A stretch of DNA of 64,000 nucleotides from JAPOUP01 sp965199865 (GCA_965199865.1 CBDATU010000011.1:496001-560000); one strand, 5' to 3'. Shown: positions 52,631-62,672, counted from the stretch's first letter. Program-made: numbers and translations. Notes: generated from the sequence alone by a model not told the origin.

Positions 52631-53855
52631 GTCGGGATCAAACCCCTCTCCAGCCATTCATCAAAGACCCCGATGGCGACAGCTGCAAACTCCGGGTCGT
52701 TGATATGCGCATTAATCTCGGTGAGCTGTCCGGACGGGATGGACTTCCGCATCTCGTCAATGAAGGCAGCCAACCCTTCCGGATCGTGGGCCGGCTGTCC
52801 CGGCCTGTCCCATTCCTCCAGACCCCTGAGTGGCAGGAGAATTCGAACGGGAGCTGTCGCCGATGACAGTCTGGATGCAACTTCCCTTGCGGTTTCACGC
52901 CGTTCCTCTTCGTTGAGGCCAGACGACTTGATCAGTCGATTATGGGCATGAAACGGGCGATTCCGATAGCGGGGAGGAATCTCCTGCCAGCCGGCAAAAT
53001 CAATCAGATCAATGCAACCGGGTGCCACCAGCTGTGGAATTCCTGCCAGCCCCGCGCACCTCATCCGATCAGGGCCGGCATTGACGACTGAGCCGGCCAT
53101 CAGATTGCCGATTTCCGGAAGGGCGAAGTCCATGGCGCAGGCAAATCCGCCCTTCGAGGCAATTCGTTCGTAGGCCATTCCCCCCATGCCTGTTGCATGG
53201 AATATGGCGACCTCGAATCCGCGCTGCTCCAGCTCCGGTTTCAGGATCTTCATGTAGCTCAGACAGGAAGAACCCAGGGAAGTCATCCCCACCACGGGTC
53301 GGGACGTTTCCGGAATCCTGGCGGCCCTGGCGGCGCCCAGCACCGCGCCAGCTGCCTGGCTGAGCGATGCCCTGCATATCGAATTCAGCCCATACAGGCC
53401 GCCCGCCCACAGGATCATCTGGATGTCGGGGGAAAGACGGTCAGCCGGAATCAGGGGCGAGAAGCTGACGGTGGAAACCACATATTTCGGCACTCCCAGC
53501 GGCAGGGCCTGGCATACATCAAGGGCCAGGTCGGTGCCCATGGTTCCGCCGAGGATGATGACACCGTCAAACCTTCCCGATCCGTGCAGACGAACCGCCT
53601 GCTCGCTGGCTCCTCTCGCCATGATCTGCATGGCCGTGTTTTCATCCCCGGAGTCGATTGCTTCCTGGATCGTCGAACCGCCTGCCTCGGCCACTTCATG
53701 TTTCGAAATGTCACAGACCGTGGCCGCATCGCCCAGAACGCTGACATCCATCGAAATCACGCTGCCCCCTGTTCGGTGATGCAGTCGGTAAGAAAGGAAA
53801 GCTCGTCCTGTTTGGTATCGTAGGTTCCGACAACCAGTATTGTCCTATCAGTCAT
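52627..53855 (-). CDS. Tm-1-like ATP-binding protein (UPF0261), interrupted by a one-base frameshift
   Basis: The UPF0261 N-terminus MTDRTILVVGTYDTKQDELS begins at 53855 with GGAGGCGG upstream, but its frame stops at 53757 right after ITEQGAA. The next frame continues the family sequence as ISMDVSVLGDAATVCDISKH and runs to 52627 with GGTMGTDLALD, FHATGMGGMAYE and VAPGCIDLIDF. The break lies at five Cs on the plus strand (53765-53769); one more base would join both parts into about 409 residues. It may be a true mutation, a slippage site or a sequencing error. Family members bind ATP and are often next to TIM-barrel hydrolases of unknown role. ATGA overlaps link it to both neighbours. Confidence 0.8.
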
Positions 53856-55336
53856 TTTTCCGCCTCCGGTTTCCTTGCGCGAATGATCCCGCGAATATGT
53901 GCCGCCACCACCAGGAGAATGATCAGAAACAGGATCAGTGAAATCGGACGGTCGATGAAATCCAGCGGCGACTTGACGCGCATCATGGATGTACGAAGCT
54001 TGGCTTCCATTATTCCGCCGAGCACCATTCCCAGGACTATCGGTACGATGGGTAGGTCCAGACGCTTCAGGATGTAGCCAAAAACCCCGAAGGCTGCCGC
54101 CATGGCGCAATCCACGACGTTGTTTCTCAACGAATATACTCCCACAAAACTGAGTGTGAGAATTGTCAGGCCCAGGAAACGGGTGGGTATCCTGATCACC
54201 TGCAGCAGGAAACCCGTGGATCCAAGCAGGAAGAGAACGACGAGGACATTCAGGATCAGGAGCGCGATGTAGAGCGAGATCACGAAGTCCAGGTTGTTCT
54301 GGAACAGGCCGGGACCAGGTACGACGTTATGAACATAGAAGACGCTCAGCATCATTGCCGTAAGCGCCTCGCCAGGTATTCCGAGTGCCAGCAGCGGAAT
54401 CATCGCCGCCGCCGGGACGGCGTTGTTGGCCGCCTCGGAGGCAATCAGGCCATCGGGCGCCCCCTTTCCGAACCTATCCGGCCGCTTAGACAACCGCCGT
54501 GCGGTCGCATAGCTAAGGAACTGGGCGGTGAATTCGCCCACCCCCGGAATCATGCCCAGGCAGACCCCATAGGAGGATGAGGTCAAGGCGACCCGCTTGT
54601 GACGGAACAGTTCGAGCATCCCTAGCAGAGAGCCACTGGTCGGAGCCTCAGCCTTGGGTGAGCTGTCTTTTTCGACCAGCAGAAGGAACGCCTGGCTGAT
54701 CGCAAACAGTCCCAGGATGACAACGATCAGATCCACTCCCCCTGCGAGCCAGCTCTGTCCGAACGTATAGCGCTTGGAATACTGGATCGGCTCCAGGCCA
54801 ATCGTGTTCAGCCAGATGCCGAAACAGGCCAGCATGCCAGCTGCCAACACCTTGCCGCGGTGGGTCAGCACAACGAGAACGATACCGAGAAGTGCGGCCA
54901 GGAAAATCTCCCGACTACCAAACTGGGGAGCGATCCAGGCCAATAGCGGCGATAGCAGAATCAGACAGACGATCGAGAAGATGCCTCCGAAAAAGGAGGC
55001 CGAATAGGCGAGCGAAAGTGCCCGACGCCCCTCCCCCCGTCTTGTCAAAGGGTAACCGTCATAGGTCGTTAGCGCGTTGACTGCCGTACCGGGCGTGTTG
55101 ATGAGGATTGCCGGAATGGCCCCACCATACATCGATGATCCATAAATTCCGAGCAGCATCGTGAGACCGACCACCGGGTCGAGCGAAAAGGTCGTCGGAA
55201 GGAGGATCGCGATTGCAACTGCGGGACCGACGCCGGGGATCGCCCCAATGATCACGCCTCCAGCCGAACCAATCAACAGGGCCAGTGCGACGTCCCAGCG
55301 GGCCAGAATGGCTATGCCTGATAACAGCAGGTCCAC
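53852..55336 (-). CDS. tctA: Tripartite tricarboxylate transporter large permease
   Basis: Large membrane subunit of a TTT carrier, about 494 residues and about 12 hydrophobic segments. Signatures are GVIIGAIPGVGPAVAIAILLP (duplicated as YGVCLGMIPGVGEFTAQFLS), YGGAIPAILINTPGTA and AANNAVPAAAMIPLLALGIPG. The only sensible start is the GTG at 55336, five bases after the tctB stop; the frame continues upstream to 55612 but overlaps tctB. Works with TctB and the receptor TctC. Stop overlaps the next ATG by ATGA. Confidence 0.92.
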   Translation of the reverse strand: MDLLLSGIAILARWDVALALLIGSAGGVIIGAIPGVGPAVAIAILLPTTFSLDPVVGLTMLLGIYGSSMYGGAIPAILINTPGTAVNALTTYDGYPLTRRGEGRRALSLAYSASFFGGIFSIVCLILLSPLLAWIAPQFGSREIFLAALLGIVLVVLTHRGKVLAAGMLACFGIWLNTIGLEPIQYSKRYTFGQSWLAGGVDLIVVILGLFAISQAFLLLVEKDSSPKAEAPTSGSLLGMLELFRHKRVALTSSSYGVCLGMIPGVGEFTAQFLSYATARRLSKRPDRFGKGAPDGLIASEAANNAVPAAAMIPLLALGIPGEALTAMMLSVFYVHNVVPGPGLFQNNLDFVISLYIALLILNVLVVLFLLGSTGFLLQVIRIPTRFLGLTILTLSFVGVYSLRNNVVDCAMAAAFGVFGYILKRLDLPIVPIVLGMVLGGIMEAKLRTSMMRVKSPLDFIDRPISLILFLIILLVVAAHIRGIIRARKPEAEK

Positions 55337-55341
55337 GACAG

Positions 55342-55860
55342 CTACAGGTTGACCAACGCGAAGTTGCGAAGGGCGCCCGGGAGATACTCGTAGATGGCAC
55401 CTCCGGGGATCTTGACCGCCAGTGCGGTCTTGAAGACCAGCACGACCATAAGACCCATCAACGCGGCAAGTCCAAGCGTCCGGCCATTCCGATATCCTGC
55501 CCTGTATGCCAGCCCAACAGCAAACACGATCGTGGACGGAAGATAGCCAAGCCTGGGTACAGCGATGACATAGACCATAAACCAGACCAAGAACTCGATC
55601 GGCAGCAGCCAATGCAACAATTCATCGACTTCGCCTGCCATGCCCCCGCGGGCCTGGGTGGCAAGGAATGCCAACCCAAACAGGGTCATGCCAAGGACAC
55701 CCACGCCCGGCCAGAATGCGGGCTGCGAGAACAGCTTTCCACCGGAAGAAAACTTCGCCTCGTTACCCAGCTGGCTGAGCAGGTAGAGAGCTGCAAGAAG
55801 GAAAAGGATTCCAAAGGCCGTTCTTCCGACCAAAACCGGTCCCTGGCTATTCTCAGTCAT
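55342..55860 (-). CDS. tctB: Tripartite tricarboxylate transporter small permease
   Basis: Small membrane subunit, about 172 residues with four hydrophobic segments (about 12-30, 50-68, 82-100, 115-160). It has the low similarity and layout of TctB: an N-terminal helix, FWPGVGVLGMTLFG and a C-terminal helical pair. Identified mainly by its position between tctC and tctA. The ATG at 55860 is chosen; a TTG at 55902 is possible. Confidence 0.82.
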   Translation of the reverse strand: MTENSQGPVLVGRTAFGILFLLAALYLLSQLGNEAKFSSGGKLFSQPAFWPGVGVLGMTLFGLAFLATQARGGMAGEVDELLHWLLPIEFLVWFMVYVIAVPRLGYLPSTIVFAVGLAYRAGYRNGRTLGLAALMGLMVVLVFKTALAVKIPGGAIYEYLPGALRNFALVNL

Positions 55861-55926
55861 TCCATTCGAGCCAGCAGGGTGCCCGTTCCAGGCCCCCTGC
55901 AATCTTCTGTCGATGGGGCATAGCCC

Positions 55927-56871
55927 TCATTCGGAAAGGATCTTTCCGATCGCCGCGAGCTTATCGCTATCCGCTTCGATCCGCGCCGCCGACTCCTCCG
56001 CATTCATCCAGTAGACCTGGGCTCCCGTGTCTCTCGCAAGCTGCTGGGCGCGATCCGATGCCATCGTCTTTTCCGCGACGGCAATGATTTTGTCGCGAAC
56101 ATCCTGCGGCGTGTCCTTATGCACAAACAGGCCGTTCCAGAGTGCAACGCCGAGTTCCGGAAGGGCTTCGCCCATTGTGGGGGCGTCGGGCGTCAGGCTG
56201 ATTCGCTCATCAGTGATCGATGCAAGAACGGTGATGCTGTCGAGGCATGGCAGCACCAGCTGCAGGGTGGTGTTTATGACATCGGCATCATTCGAAGCCA
56301 GGGTATTGCAGTCGAGCATGTCGTAAGCTGCTTCGGAGCCCCATTCGAAGCCTGCCTTCTTCGCAAGGGCGAAGGTTACCTGGGTGGGGACGAGCGGTGC
56401 TCCAAAATGGCCCAACGCCACCTCGTTCTCCCTGGCATGCTCGGAAAGCTCTTCCAGGTTCGAGAATGGTGCATCCTTTCCGGCGGCGATAACGAATGGA
56501 TAGGTCAGGAAAATACCCAGCGGATCGAACTTTGCAGGCGTGAGTTCGGGGATGCCGATTTCGTGACCAATGATCGGGACAGCGATAACAAAAGAGCCGA
56601 TCGTGTAACCGTCGGCTGGCGCAGTCGCGACCTCGATTGCGCCCGGGAATGGCCCACCACCGCCTCCCGGCTTGTTTACAACCGCCGTGGGAACGTCATA
56701 TTCAGCCTGGAAATCCTCCGCAATCATCCGCGAAAGCACGTCTTCCAGATCTCCGGGCGGCCAGGGAACGATTATGCTGACCGGTTTTTCCGGGTAGTCG
56801 GCGTATGCTGTCCCTAGGGTTCCTGCCAGGGAAATTACCGCTACGGCGGCAGCGGACAGGAATTTTTTCAT
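55927..56871 (-). CDS. tctC: Tripartite tricarboxylate transporter substrate-binding protein
   Basis: Periplasmic receptor of 314 residues with a Sec signal (Lys2-3, hydrophobic core to about 21, TAYADYPEKPV after it). The KPVSIIVPWPPGDLEDVLSR opening and VNKPGGGGGPFPGA block are typical of TctC/Bug proteins. Bug-type receptors bind organic acids and other small molecules, so the cargo cannot be named. It is the first gene of the five-gene operon ending with the TMADH-like flavoprotein. Confidence 0.92.
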   Translation of the reverse strand: MKKFLSAAAVAVISLAGTLGTAYADYPEKPVSIIVPWPPGDLEDVLSRMIAEDFQAEYDVPTAVVNKPGGGGGPFPGAIEVATAPADGYTIGSFVIAVPIIGHEIGIPELTPAKFDPLGIFLTYPFVIAAGKDAPFSNLEELSEHARENEVALGHFGAPLVPTQVTFALAKKAGFEWGSEAAYDMLDCNTLASNDADVINTTLQLVLPCLDSITVLASITDERISLTPDAPTMGEALPELGVALWNGLFVHKDTPQDVRDKIIAVAEKTMASDRAQQLARDTGAQVYWMNAEESAARIEADSDKLAAIGKILSE

Positions 56872-57622
56872 GATTCTCTCCAGTGTGATGCCACTTCGTT
56901 CTGATAGGCAGGATCGGTTTAGTCAAGTGATCTGAGCATCTTTCCAGGGCGACCGCTATTGAGGTCCCAAAGGCCGCACCAGATGCACCAGTTTTCCGGC
57001 AGGCGGTGGCGGCACGTGGCGGTTGCGCAGGCACTCGCCAGTCGCCGGCACTCCTGCTGCCCGACGGGCCTCCCGGCGCACTTGACAGGCAACCGATGTG
57101 CGAAACCCGATTCGAGCTATTGGAGATGTGCACGGAGACCGGGACGACATTCGTAATTGTCGCGCATGACCGGAAGTAAAGGATCAGGGGATCCGGAACA
57201 CCGATAGGACGCAGCCCGCAATGCCCTCCACATGGGTGTCTAGCCGCGAGGACCGGCTTGTGCTTCGGAATTCGCCATGGAAGCGGCCTATCTGTCGAAG
57301 AGCTTATGGCACGACTTCGCACCGTAGTGGCGGTTAGTTCGCGCTCGCTCTACGCGACTGGCAGGCGCTGGCCGGATCGCAGGAAGCATGCGCATCCGTT
57401 CGGCTTTCGGAATTTTCCTGAGCGTCACCGCCGTCAGGTCAGAGCCACTTCGTCTAGAATTCAGGATGAGGAGATCGTCGCTCGCACCTCCAGCGATGGG
57501 AACCACTGCGGCGCGCGACGCAGGCACGTTCCGTGCATTCCCGTGACATCTGCACGAACATAGCTTTCAATTCCTGGTGATGGCCTCTATTGGACAGATC
57601 AGGGTGGACATGCGGTTGAGTC
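56872..57622. other. Intergenic region with an ABC ATPase relic
   Basis: Apart from the ATPase relic (56976-57179) I see only short frames. The last 60 bases carry the surE leader with no obvious ribosome binding site for its GTG start. Confidence 0.45.
56976..57179 (+). pseudogene. Fragment of a polyamine-type ABC transporter ATP-binding gene
   Basis: One frame begins HQFSGRRWRHVAVAQALAS, matching HQISGGQRQRVALARALA (signature motif); a second frame continues LLLPDGPPGALDRQ, then CETRFELLEMCTETGTTFVI and VAHDRK before a stop, matching LLLLDEPLGALD, ETQFELMDIQEKTGTTFVIV and THDQEE. It is therefore the middle of a PotG/PotA-like ATPase, frameshifted and truncated at both ends. The local polyamine ATPase (47243) is the closest relative in the window. 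Confidence 0.75.
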
Positions 57623-58411
57623 GTGCGAATTCTCATCACCAATGATGACGGGATCAATGCCCCGGGGCTAAAGGTATTGCAGGCCATCGCCGAGGAGGTC
57701 GCTGGACCTGAAGGTGAGGTCTGGACCGTTGCACCCGCGTTCGAGCAGTCCGGAGTGGGTCACTGCATTAGCTATACCCACCCTTTCATGGTTGCCGAGC
57801 TGGGCCCTCGACGCTTCGCTGCTGAAGGCTCGCCAGCCGACTGTGTGCTTGCGGGCCTATACGATACACTCGACGGCAATCGCCCGGATCTCGTGCTCTC
57901 GGGGGTTAACCGCGGAAACAACGCGGCCGAAAACGCGCTCTATTCAGGCACGGTCGGCGCCGCCATCGAAGCGAGCCTGCAGGGAATCCCGTCGATCGCG
58001 CTCAGTCAGTTCTACGGCCCAGATAATTCCCAACTGGAGGATCCGTTTGAAAGCGCAGGCGTACACGGAGCCGAACTGGTGCGGCGGCTGGTTGAAGCCG
58101 GTGACTGGGGCAGCGGCGGATACGGCATATTCTACAACATAAACTTTCCGCCAGTGACCGCAGCGGCCGTGAAAGGCGTCAGAGTGGTCGCTCAGGGCTA
58201 TCGCTCAGACAGTTTTTTCAGCGTTGAGCCGCACAGATCGCCTTCCGGACGCAGGTTCCTGTGGATCAAGGGAGGACAGCAGCATATCATGACCACGCTG
58301 GGAACGGATGTGCATGCAAACCTGTCGCATTACATATCGGTCACACCAATGCGTTGCGATCTCACAGCCCACGATGTCCTTGCGTCACTGAGGGAACGAT
58401 TGGACCAATGA
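57623..58411 (+). CDS. surE: 5'/3'-nucleotidase SurE
   Basis: Metal-dependent nucleotide phosphatase of the stationary-phase/stress set, 262 residues. Typical motifs are RILITNDDGINAPG with the metal-binding DD at the N-terminus, SPADCVLAGL and LSGVNRGNNAAENALYSGTVGAA. The GTG at 57623 begins exactly where the family starts. The next gene, pcm, starts two bases after its stop, as in many proteobacteria; serS, often upstream, is absent and decayed DNA lies there instead. Confidence 0.94.
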   Translation: MRILITNDDGINAPGLKVLQAIAEEVAGPEGEVWTVAPAFEQSGVGHCISYTHPFMVAELGPRRFAAEGSPADCVLAGLYDTLDGNRPDLVLSGVNRGNNAAENALYSGTVGAAIEASLQGIPSIALSQFYGPDNSQLEDPFESAGVHGAELVRRLVEAGDWGSGGYGIFYNINFPPVTAAAVKGVRVVAQGYRSDSFFSVEPHRSPSGRRFLWIKGGQQHIMTTLGTDVHANLSHYISVTPMRCDLTAHDVLASLRERLDQ

Positions 58412-58412
58412 G

Positions 58413-59057
58413 ATGAATATGAGTGACGCAGAGGCCAAGATGCAGCTTGTGTTTTCGCTACGGTCCAAAGGCGTAACCGACCATAGAACGCTGGAGGCAA
58501 TGGAAGCCGTTGACCGAAGGGAGTTCATCCGGGGGGTGTTCGAGGACCGTGCCTATGACGACATGCCGCTCCCGATCGCCTGTGGCCAGACGATCAGCCA
58601 GCCTTCGATCGTAGGGCTAATGACCCTGGCGCTGGACGTGCAGCCACGTGACAAGGTGCTGGAGGTAGGAACCGGCTCTGGCTACCAGTCGGCTGTCCTG
58701 AGCCAGCTCGCCCGCCGAGTCTATACCATCGATCGCCACAGACTTCTGGTCCTGGAGGCACGTAGAGTGTTTGAGCGGCTGGCATTGCATAATATCACGG
58801 CAATCACGGCTGACGGCAGCTATGGACTACCTGAGCAGGCGCCGTTTGAGCGAATCATCGTGACCGCTGCAGCGGAAGACCCGCCAGGTCCGCTCTTGGC
58901 ACAGCTCCGGGTTGGCGGTATCATGGTTCTCCCGGTGGGACGGTCGGACACGGTGCAGCATTTGATCAAGGTCACGCGCTCCGAAGTGGGCTTCGATTAT
59001 GAAGAGCTCCGTGAAGTCCGGTTCGTGCCTCTTGTTGAAGGATTGGAAGCGGACTGA
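58413..59057 (+). CDS. pcm: Protein-L-isoaspartate O-methyltransferase
   Basis: Repairs isoaspartyl residues in ageing proteins using S-adenosylmethionine; 214 residues. Motifs: RREFIRGVFEDRAYDD, PIACGQTISQPSIVGLM (substrate pocket) and the SAM motif VLEVGTGSGYQSAVLSQL (about residue 80). The first ATG, 58413, gives MNMSDAEAK; the ATG at 58419 is an equal alternative. It sits between surE and the nlpD-like lipoprotein in the classic stress cluster. Confidence 0.94.
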   Translation: MNMSDAEAKMQLVFSLRSKGVTDHRTLEAMEAVDRREFIRGVFEDRAYDDMPLPIACGQTISQPSIVGLMTLALDVQPRDKVLEVGTGSGYQSAVLSQLARRVYTIDRHRLLVLEARRVFERLALHNITAITADGSYGLPEQAPFERIIVTAAAEDPPGPLLAQLRVGGIMVLPVGRSDTVQHLIKVTRSEVGFDYEELREVRFVPLVEGLEAD

Positions 59058-59085
59058 CAGAGGCCTTGGGACAGGAAAGGGTCTA

Positions 59086-60285
59086 ATGCGAGGGCGAGCA
59101 ATGGAACACCCGTCCAGATCCGTCTTGAGCAGCGTGTTTCTATGCACCAGCCTTGTTCTGGTCGGAGCATGTTCCGAAAATGCTGATGTCGATCTCCGCG
59201 ATTCCGCAACCGGACTGGCCACCGCCGAGGCGGCGCGCCAGGCTCTCGAAGTTCGTCCAAAGGCTGACGCACGGGGCGTGATCAGCTATCCAAACTATCA
59301 GGTCGCCGTTGCCCGCCAGTCCGATACGGTGACCGACATTGCCAATCGGCTGGGTATCGATGCTAACGAGCTCGCGCGCTACAATGGGCTCAAACCCGAA
59401 TCGGGCCTGCGCCATGGCGAGATCATCGCTTTGCCAAGGCGCGTTGCGGTGTTTTCACCCGAAGCGGGTGCCGACGGAACTGGCTCGATCCTGCCGGCGG
59501 AAGAGGTTGACATCACTACGCTTGCAGGTGACGCGCTCGACAGGGTCGAGTCTGAAGCCAATACGAACAGCGCCCGCGGTGCTCTTGCGGAGCGCTCCAC
59601 CGGAACCGAATCGGTTCGCCATCAAGTGGTGCGGGGCGAAACCGCCTACTCCATAGCACGGCTGTACAGGGTCTCCGTACGATCACTTGCGGACTGGAAT
59701 GGCCTTGGTCCCGAGCTGACGGTAAGAGAAGGCCAGTATCTCATCATTCCCTCTACAGACGCTTCGCAGGCTGTACCCGATTCCGGGCGCAGGACCACGG
59801 CCCCCGGTGAGGGAAGCCCGACTCCAGTGCCACCCAGTGCCTCCACTCCGCTGCCAGAAGAGGAACCCGAGCCAGAGCTCGAAACACAGGATCAACCGTC
59901 CTCTTCCCCGGCAGGCGAACGTAGCACGACCTCTGACAATGCGCGGCTGGTGATGCCAGTGAGCGGCGGCATCATCCGCGCCTACGAAAAGGGAAAAAAC
60001 GATGGCATCGACATCGCCGCCGATAGCGGCACTCAGGTTGTGGCCGCTGCCGATGGCAGCGTTGCGGTCATCACCGTCGATACCAACCTGGGAAAGATTC
60101 TGGTGTTACGTCATGCCGACGACCTTCTAACCGTCTATGCCAACATCGACAATTTAACCGTCCAGCAGGGAGACACGATCTCGCGCGGCCAGACAATTGC
60201 TGAGGTTGGAAGTGAAGCCGACTATCTGCATTTCGAGGTTCGCGAGGGAGTCGACAGCGTTGATCCGCTGATTTACCTCAACTGA
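59086..60285 (+). CDS. NlpD-like LysM/M23 lipoprotein
   Basis: Envelope protein of about 399 residues. A lipoprotein signal ends in LVLVGAC (lipidated Cys about residue 29). Two LysM domains follow (VARQSDTVTDIANRLG and VVRGETAYSIARLYRV), then a Pro/Glu-rich linker (about 230-280) and a C-terminal M23 domain. Catalytic positions are degenerate: the HxxxD motif reads NDGID and the HxH reads YLHFE, as in NlpD/EnvC, so it probably activates an amidase instead of cutting peptidoglycan itself. AAAGGG precedes the ATG at 59086; 59101 is an alternative start. Third gene of the surE-pcm-nlpD order. Confidence 0.87.
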   Translation: MRGRAMEHPSRSVLSSVFLCTSLVLVGACSENADVDLRDSATGLATAEAARQALEVRPKADARGVISYPNYQVAVARQSDTVTDIANRLGIDANELARYNGLKPESGLRHGEIIALPRRVAVFSPEAGADGTGSILPAEEVDITTLAGDALDRVESEANTNSARGALAERSTGTESVRHQVVRGETAYSIARLYRVSVRSLADWNGLGPELTVREGQYLIIPSTDASQAVPDSGRRTTAPGEGSPTPVPPSASTPLPEEEPEPELETQDQPSSSPAGERSTTSDNARLVMPVSGGIIRAYEKGKNDGIDIAADSGTQVVAAADGSVAVITVDTNLGKILVLRHADDLLTVYANIDNLTVQQGDTISRGQTIAEVGSEADYLHFEVREGVDSVDPLIYLN

Positions 60286-61252
60286 CCTGAAATCTGCGGG
60301 CGTGTCCGGGAGCAGCGCCTGATCTTCCCCAACCCCTTCACCAGCCAGGCGACATGAGTGCGCTAGCGAAGCTCAAATGGGACGGACAGTCGGGACCGAC
60401 CCTGCCCCGCATGGCATCGGGTGTCGCCGTTTCGTATGAACCATCCCTGGGAATCGTGAATTCGAAGAATTGCTGGCTGCCTGAAAGCTCACCGTTCCAT
60501 TGCTTCAGGAGCTCAAGCATGGCCACCATATGGCTGTCGCTGGCGCAAATCACGGAAGCTCATCACCTTATGCCGCCGACCAGCAGCCTTCTTGCCTCCA
60601 GAGATGGAACCGGCCCATCGAATCCCCGACCCGGAACGCCCGTCGCGTCTCTGACAGTCGACGCGGGTCGGTCAGGGTGGGACGGCCCGTCGGGTGAGAT
60701 TCGGGGGCGCATCCACCTCGGCGGAGCAGATCCCGTCATGTCGAATGGGGCCTCTCCCTCCAGCGGTAGGAGGTGGGGGCGGAAGAGCGGCGTCCTTGCA
60801 CCCGGAGCGGGACGACGACGCGCGGGATGAAGTCCCTGTCATGCGACGGCCAGCGCAGGCCCTGGCGGGACCAACCTGTGGTTTCGCACAGGACATCGGG
60901 TGAGGCATTGCACACCACCGAATGAGGAAGATGCCGAACACCGAGCATGTGGAGCCGGCGGTGCGATGCCCGAATACAGGTCCATCGTTGGGGGCTCCTG
61001 TCCCTGCGGATGACGTCAACTTCCAGCCGACGCCTACCTTCATCGATTCCCACCATTGCCCTGCACCCCTCTTCCTGCTGGTGGTTCGGATCCTGGCCAG
61101 CCAGTCATCAGGACGTGGATGGAAGGGTAAGAAGCGGGCGACCAGACCAAAACACGGTCCTGGAGGTCCAAGATGGCAACGGGGGACACATATCGCGACA
61201 TTCGCCACGATTTCCCTTTGCCATCAGAGGCCTGGAACACGGACCCAGCGGC
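60286..61252. other. Long interval without a recognised gene
   Basis: About 970 bases. A 178-codon minus-strand frame (60672-61208) and a 158-codon plus-strand frame (60354-60830) overlap each other and carry no motif I know. The sequence is likely relic DNA. Confidence 0.45.
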
Positions 61253-62140
61253 TCAGGCACCAAGCCTGTCGGAAAAGTAGTCAACCATCTCCGGCACCAG
61301 CCGCTCGCCGAATCCCTGCGCGGCGGCATCTGTAAGTGCACCAAAAGCGCTTTCGGCCATGACACTCGGCGCGTTGGCATCCTGCGCCATCCGCCGGTAA
61401 TACCCGACATCCTTCAGCGCATTCCTGATGGAGAATGCAAGCATGCTGGGGTCACCGGAGACAGCGTAGGCTTTGATGAAGTCCATCATTCCGGATTTCA
61501 GGGGTCCAGCAGACATCACGTCATAGAGCGATTGCCGGACCACGCCGGTACGGTCGGCCATGACAAATGCTTCTGCCATGGAGTTGGCAACGCATTGCGC
61601 GAAGAAGTTGTTTATCAGCTTGACCGTATGACCAGTGCCGAGTGGGCCCAGATGAAAGACGTTCTTTCCCAGATCATCAAGCACCGGCTTTACGCGGTCA
61701 AATGCCGCTCTATCGCCAGATCCCATGATGTTGATCATTCCGTCCTTGGCATGTGCCGGTGTTCCTCCCAGAGGAGCGTCCAGATATGCGCCACCTGCCA
61801 GAGCGGCTTCCGCACCAAGTGATCGGGTTGATTCAGGTAGCGACGTGCCGAAATCGATTACGACAGTTCCCTCTTTCAGTCCAGCAAGCACTCCTTCCGG
61901 GCCGCGCATTCGGGTCTCCACCTGTTCAGAGGTTGCCATGCACAACATGACGATGTCGCTTGCCTCAGCGACCTCTCGCCCCGTTCCAACCTCAACCGCG
62001 CCCCGAACCACAGCCGCATCAACTCCAGTACGTGTGACATTGGCGACCACGGTCAGCGCATATCCTCTGTCCTGCAGTCGTCCGACCAAGGCCGAGCCCA
62101 TGAGACCCAGACCAATGAACCCAATTCTGGTGCCGTTCAT
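61253..62140 (-). CDS. NAD(P)-dependent beta-hydroxyacid dehydrogenase
   Basis: A 295-residue protein of the 3-hydroxyisobutyrate / tartronate-semialdehyde reductase family: GFIGLGLMGSALVGRL (cofactor), DAPLGGTPAHAKDGMI (substrate), GTGHTVKLINNFF with the catalytic Lys. It is a paralogue of mmsB (35695) but more divergent, and no pathway genes adjoin it, so the substrate is unknown. The ATG at 62140 has AGGAG 9 bases upstream; the frame runs to 62233 with no better start. Confidence 0.9.
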   Translation of the reverse strand: MNGTRIGFIGLGLMGSALVGRLQDRGYALTVVANVTRTGVDAAVVRGAVEVGTGREVAEASDIVMLCMATSEQVETRMRGPEGVLAGLKEGTVVIDFGTSLPESTRSLGAEAALAGGAYLDAPLGGTPAHAKDGMINIMGSGDRAAFDRVKPVLDDLGKNVFHLGPLGTGHTVKLINNFFAQCVANSMAEAFVMADRTGVVRQSLYDVMSAGPLKSGMMDFIKAYAVSGDPSMLAFSIRNALKDVGYYRRMAQDANAPSVMAESAFGALTDAAAQGFGERLVPEMVDYFSDRLGA

Positions 62141-62672
62141 CGCATATCGCTCCTGTTGAGTTGACCTAGCTAGACCGACACCAATCCAAAGGAAAGGGGT
62201 GATTCCGAGATGCGTCGGTTGCAGGAACGACACGCCCTATGGCGTCCCTGTACCACTTCCTTGCCGCTTGATGGAGCCACTGTACATTCGACATCCGGGT
62301 CACACTACAGGAAGCGCGAAGCGGTCAGGCGATCGAGGAGCGACACATGCAACCGTTTGACCATCCATGCAGCCCGCACTGTCGACGGAAAGCCGGGCAC
62401 CGATGAGGAACAGCATGCTGAGCGGATCGACGGCGTCAGGGACTGCCGGATCCCTGGTCGCACCCGAGGACATGCACCTGCGCGGTGGTTCGCACCGGTG
62501 CCGACACATATATGGGCACAATGATATAGCGGCAGGCAGCGCGAAACCGCCTTGCGCCTCTTGCTCCGAAGCGGAAACCCCTGCAGTGCGGCTCCCCAGA
62601 TTCAAGGCGCGGCACAATCGGGGCCATGGTCGCCACCCGCTACTCCTGATTGCCCCTATAGGCAATGCAACC
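62141..62672. other. Gap upstream of the RidA relic
   Basis: No gene recognised. The plus-strand frame is open from 62367 into the RidA-like sequence but the upstream part matches nothing. Confidence 0.4.

Noticed and set aside
60672..61208. 178-codon minus-strand frame
   Set aside because: Pro/Ser/Arg-rich composition of a non-coding frame, no family resemblance and other open frames overlap it.
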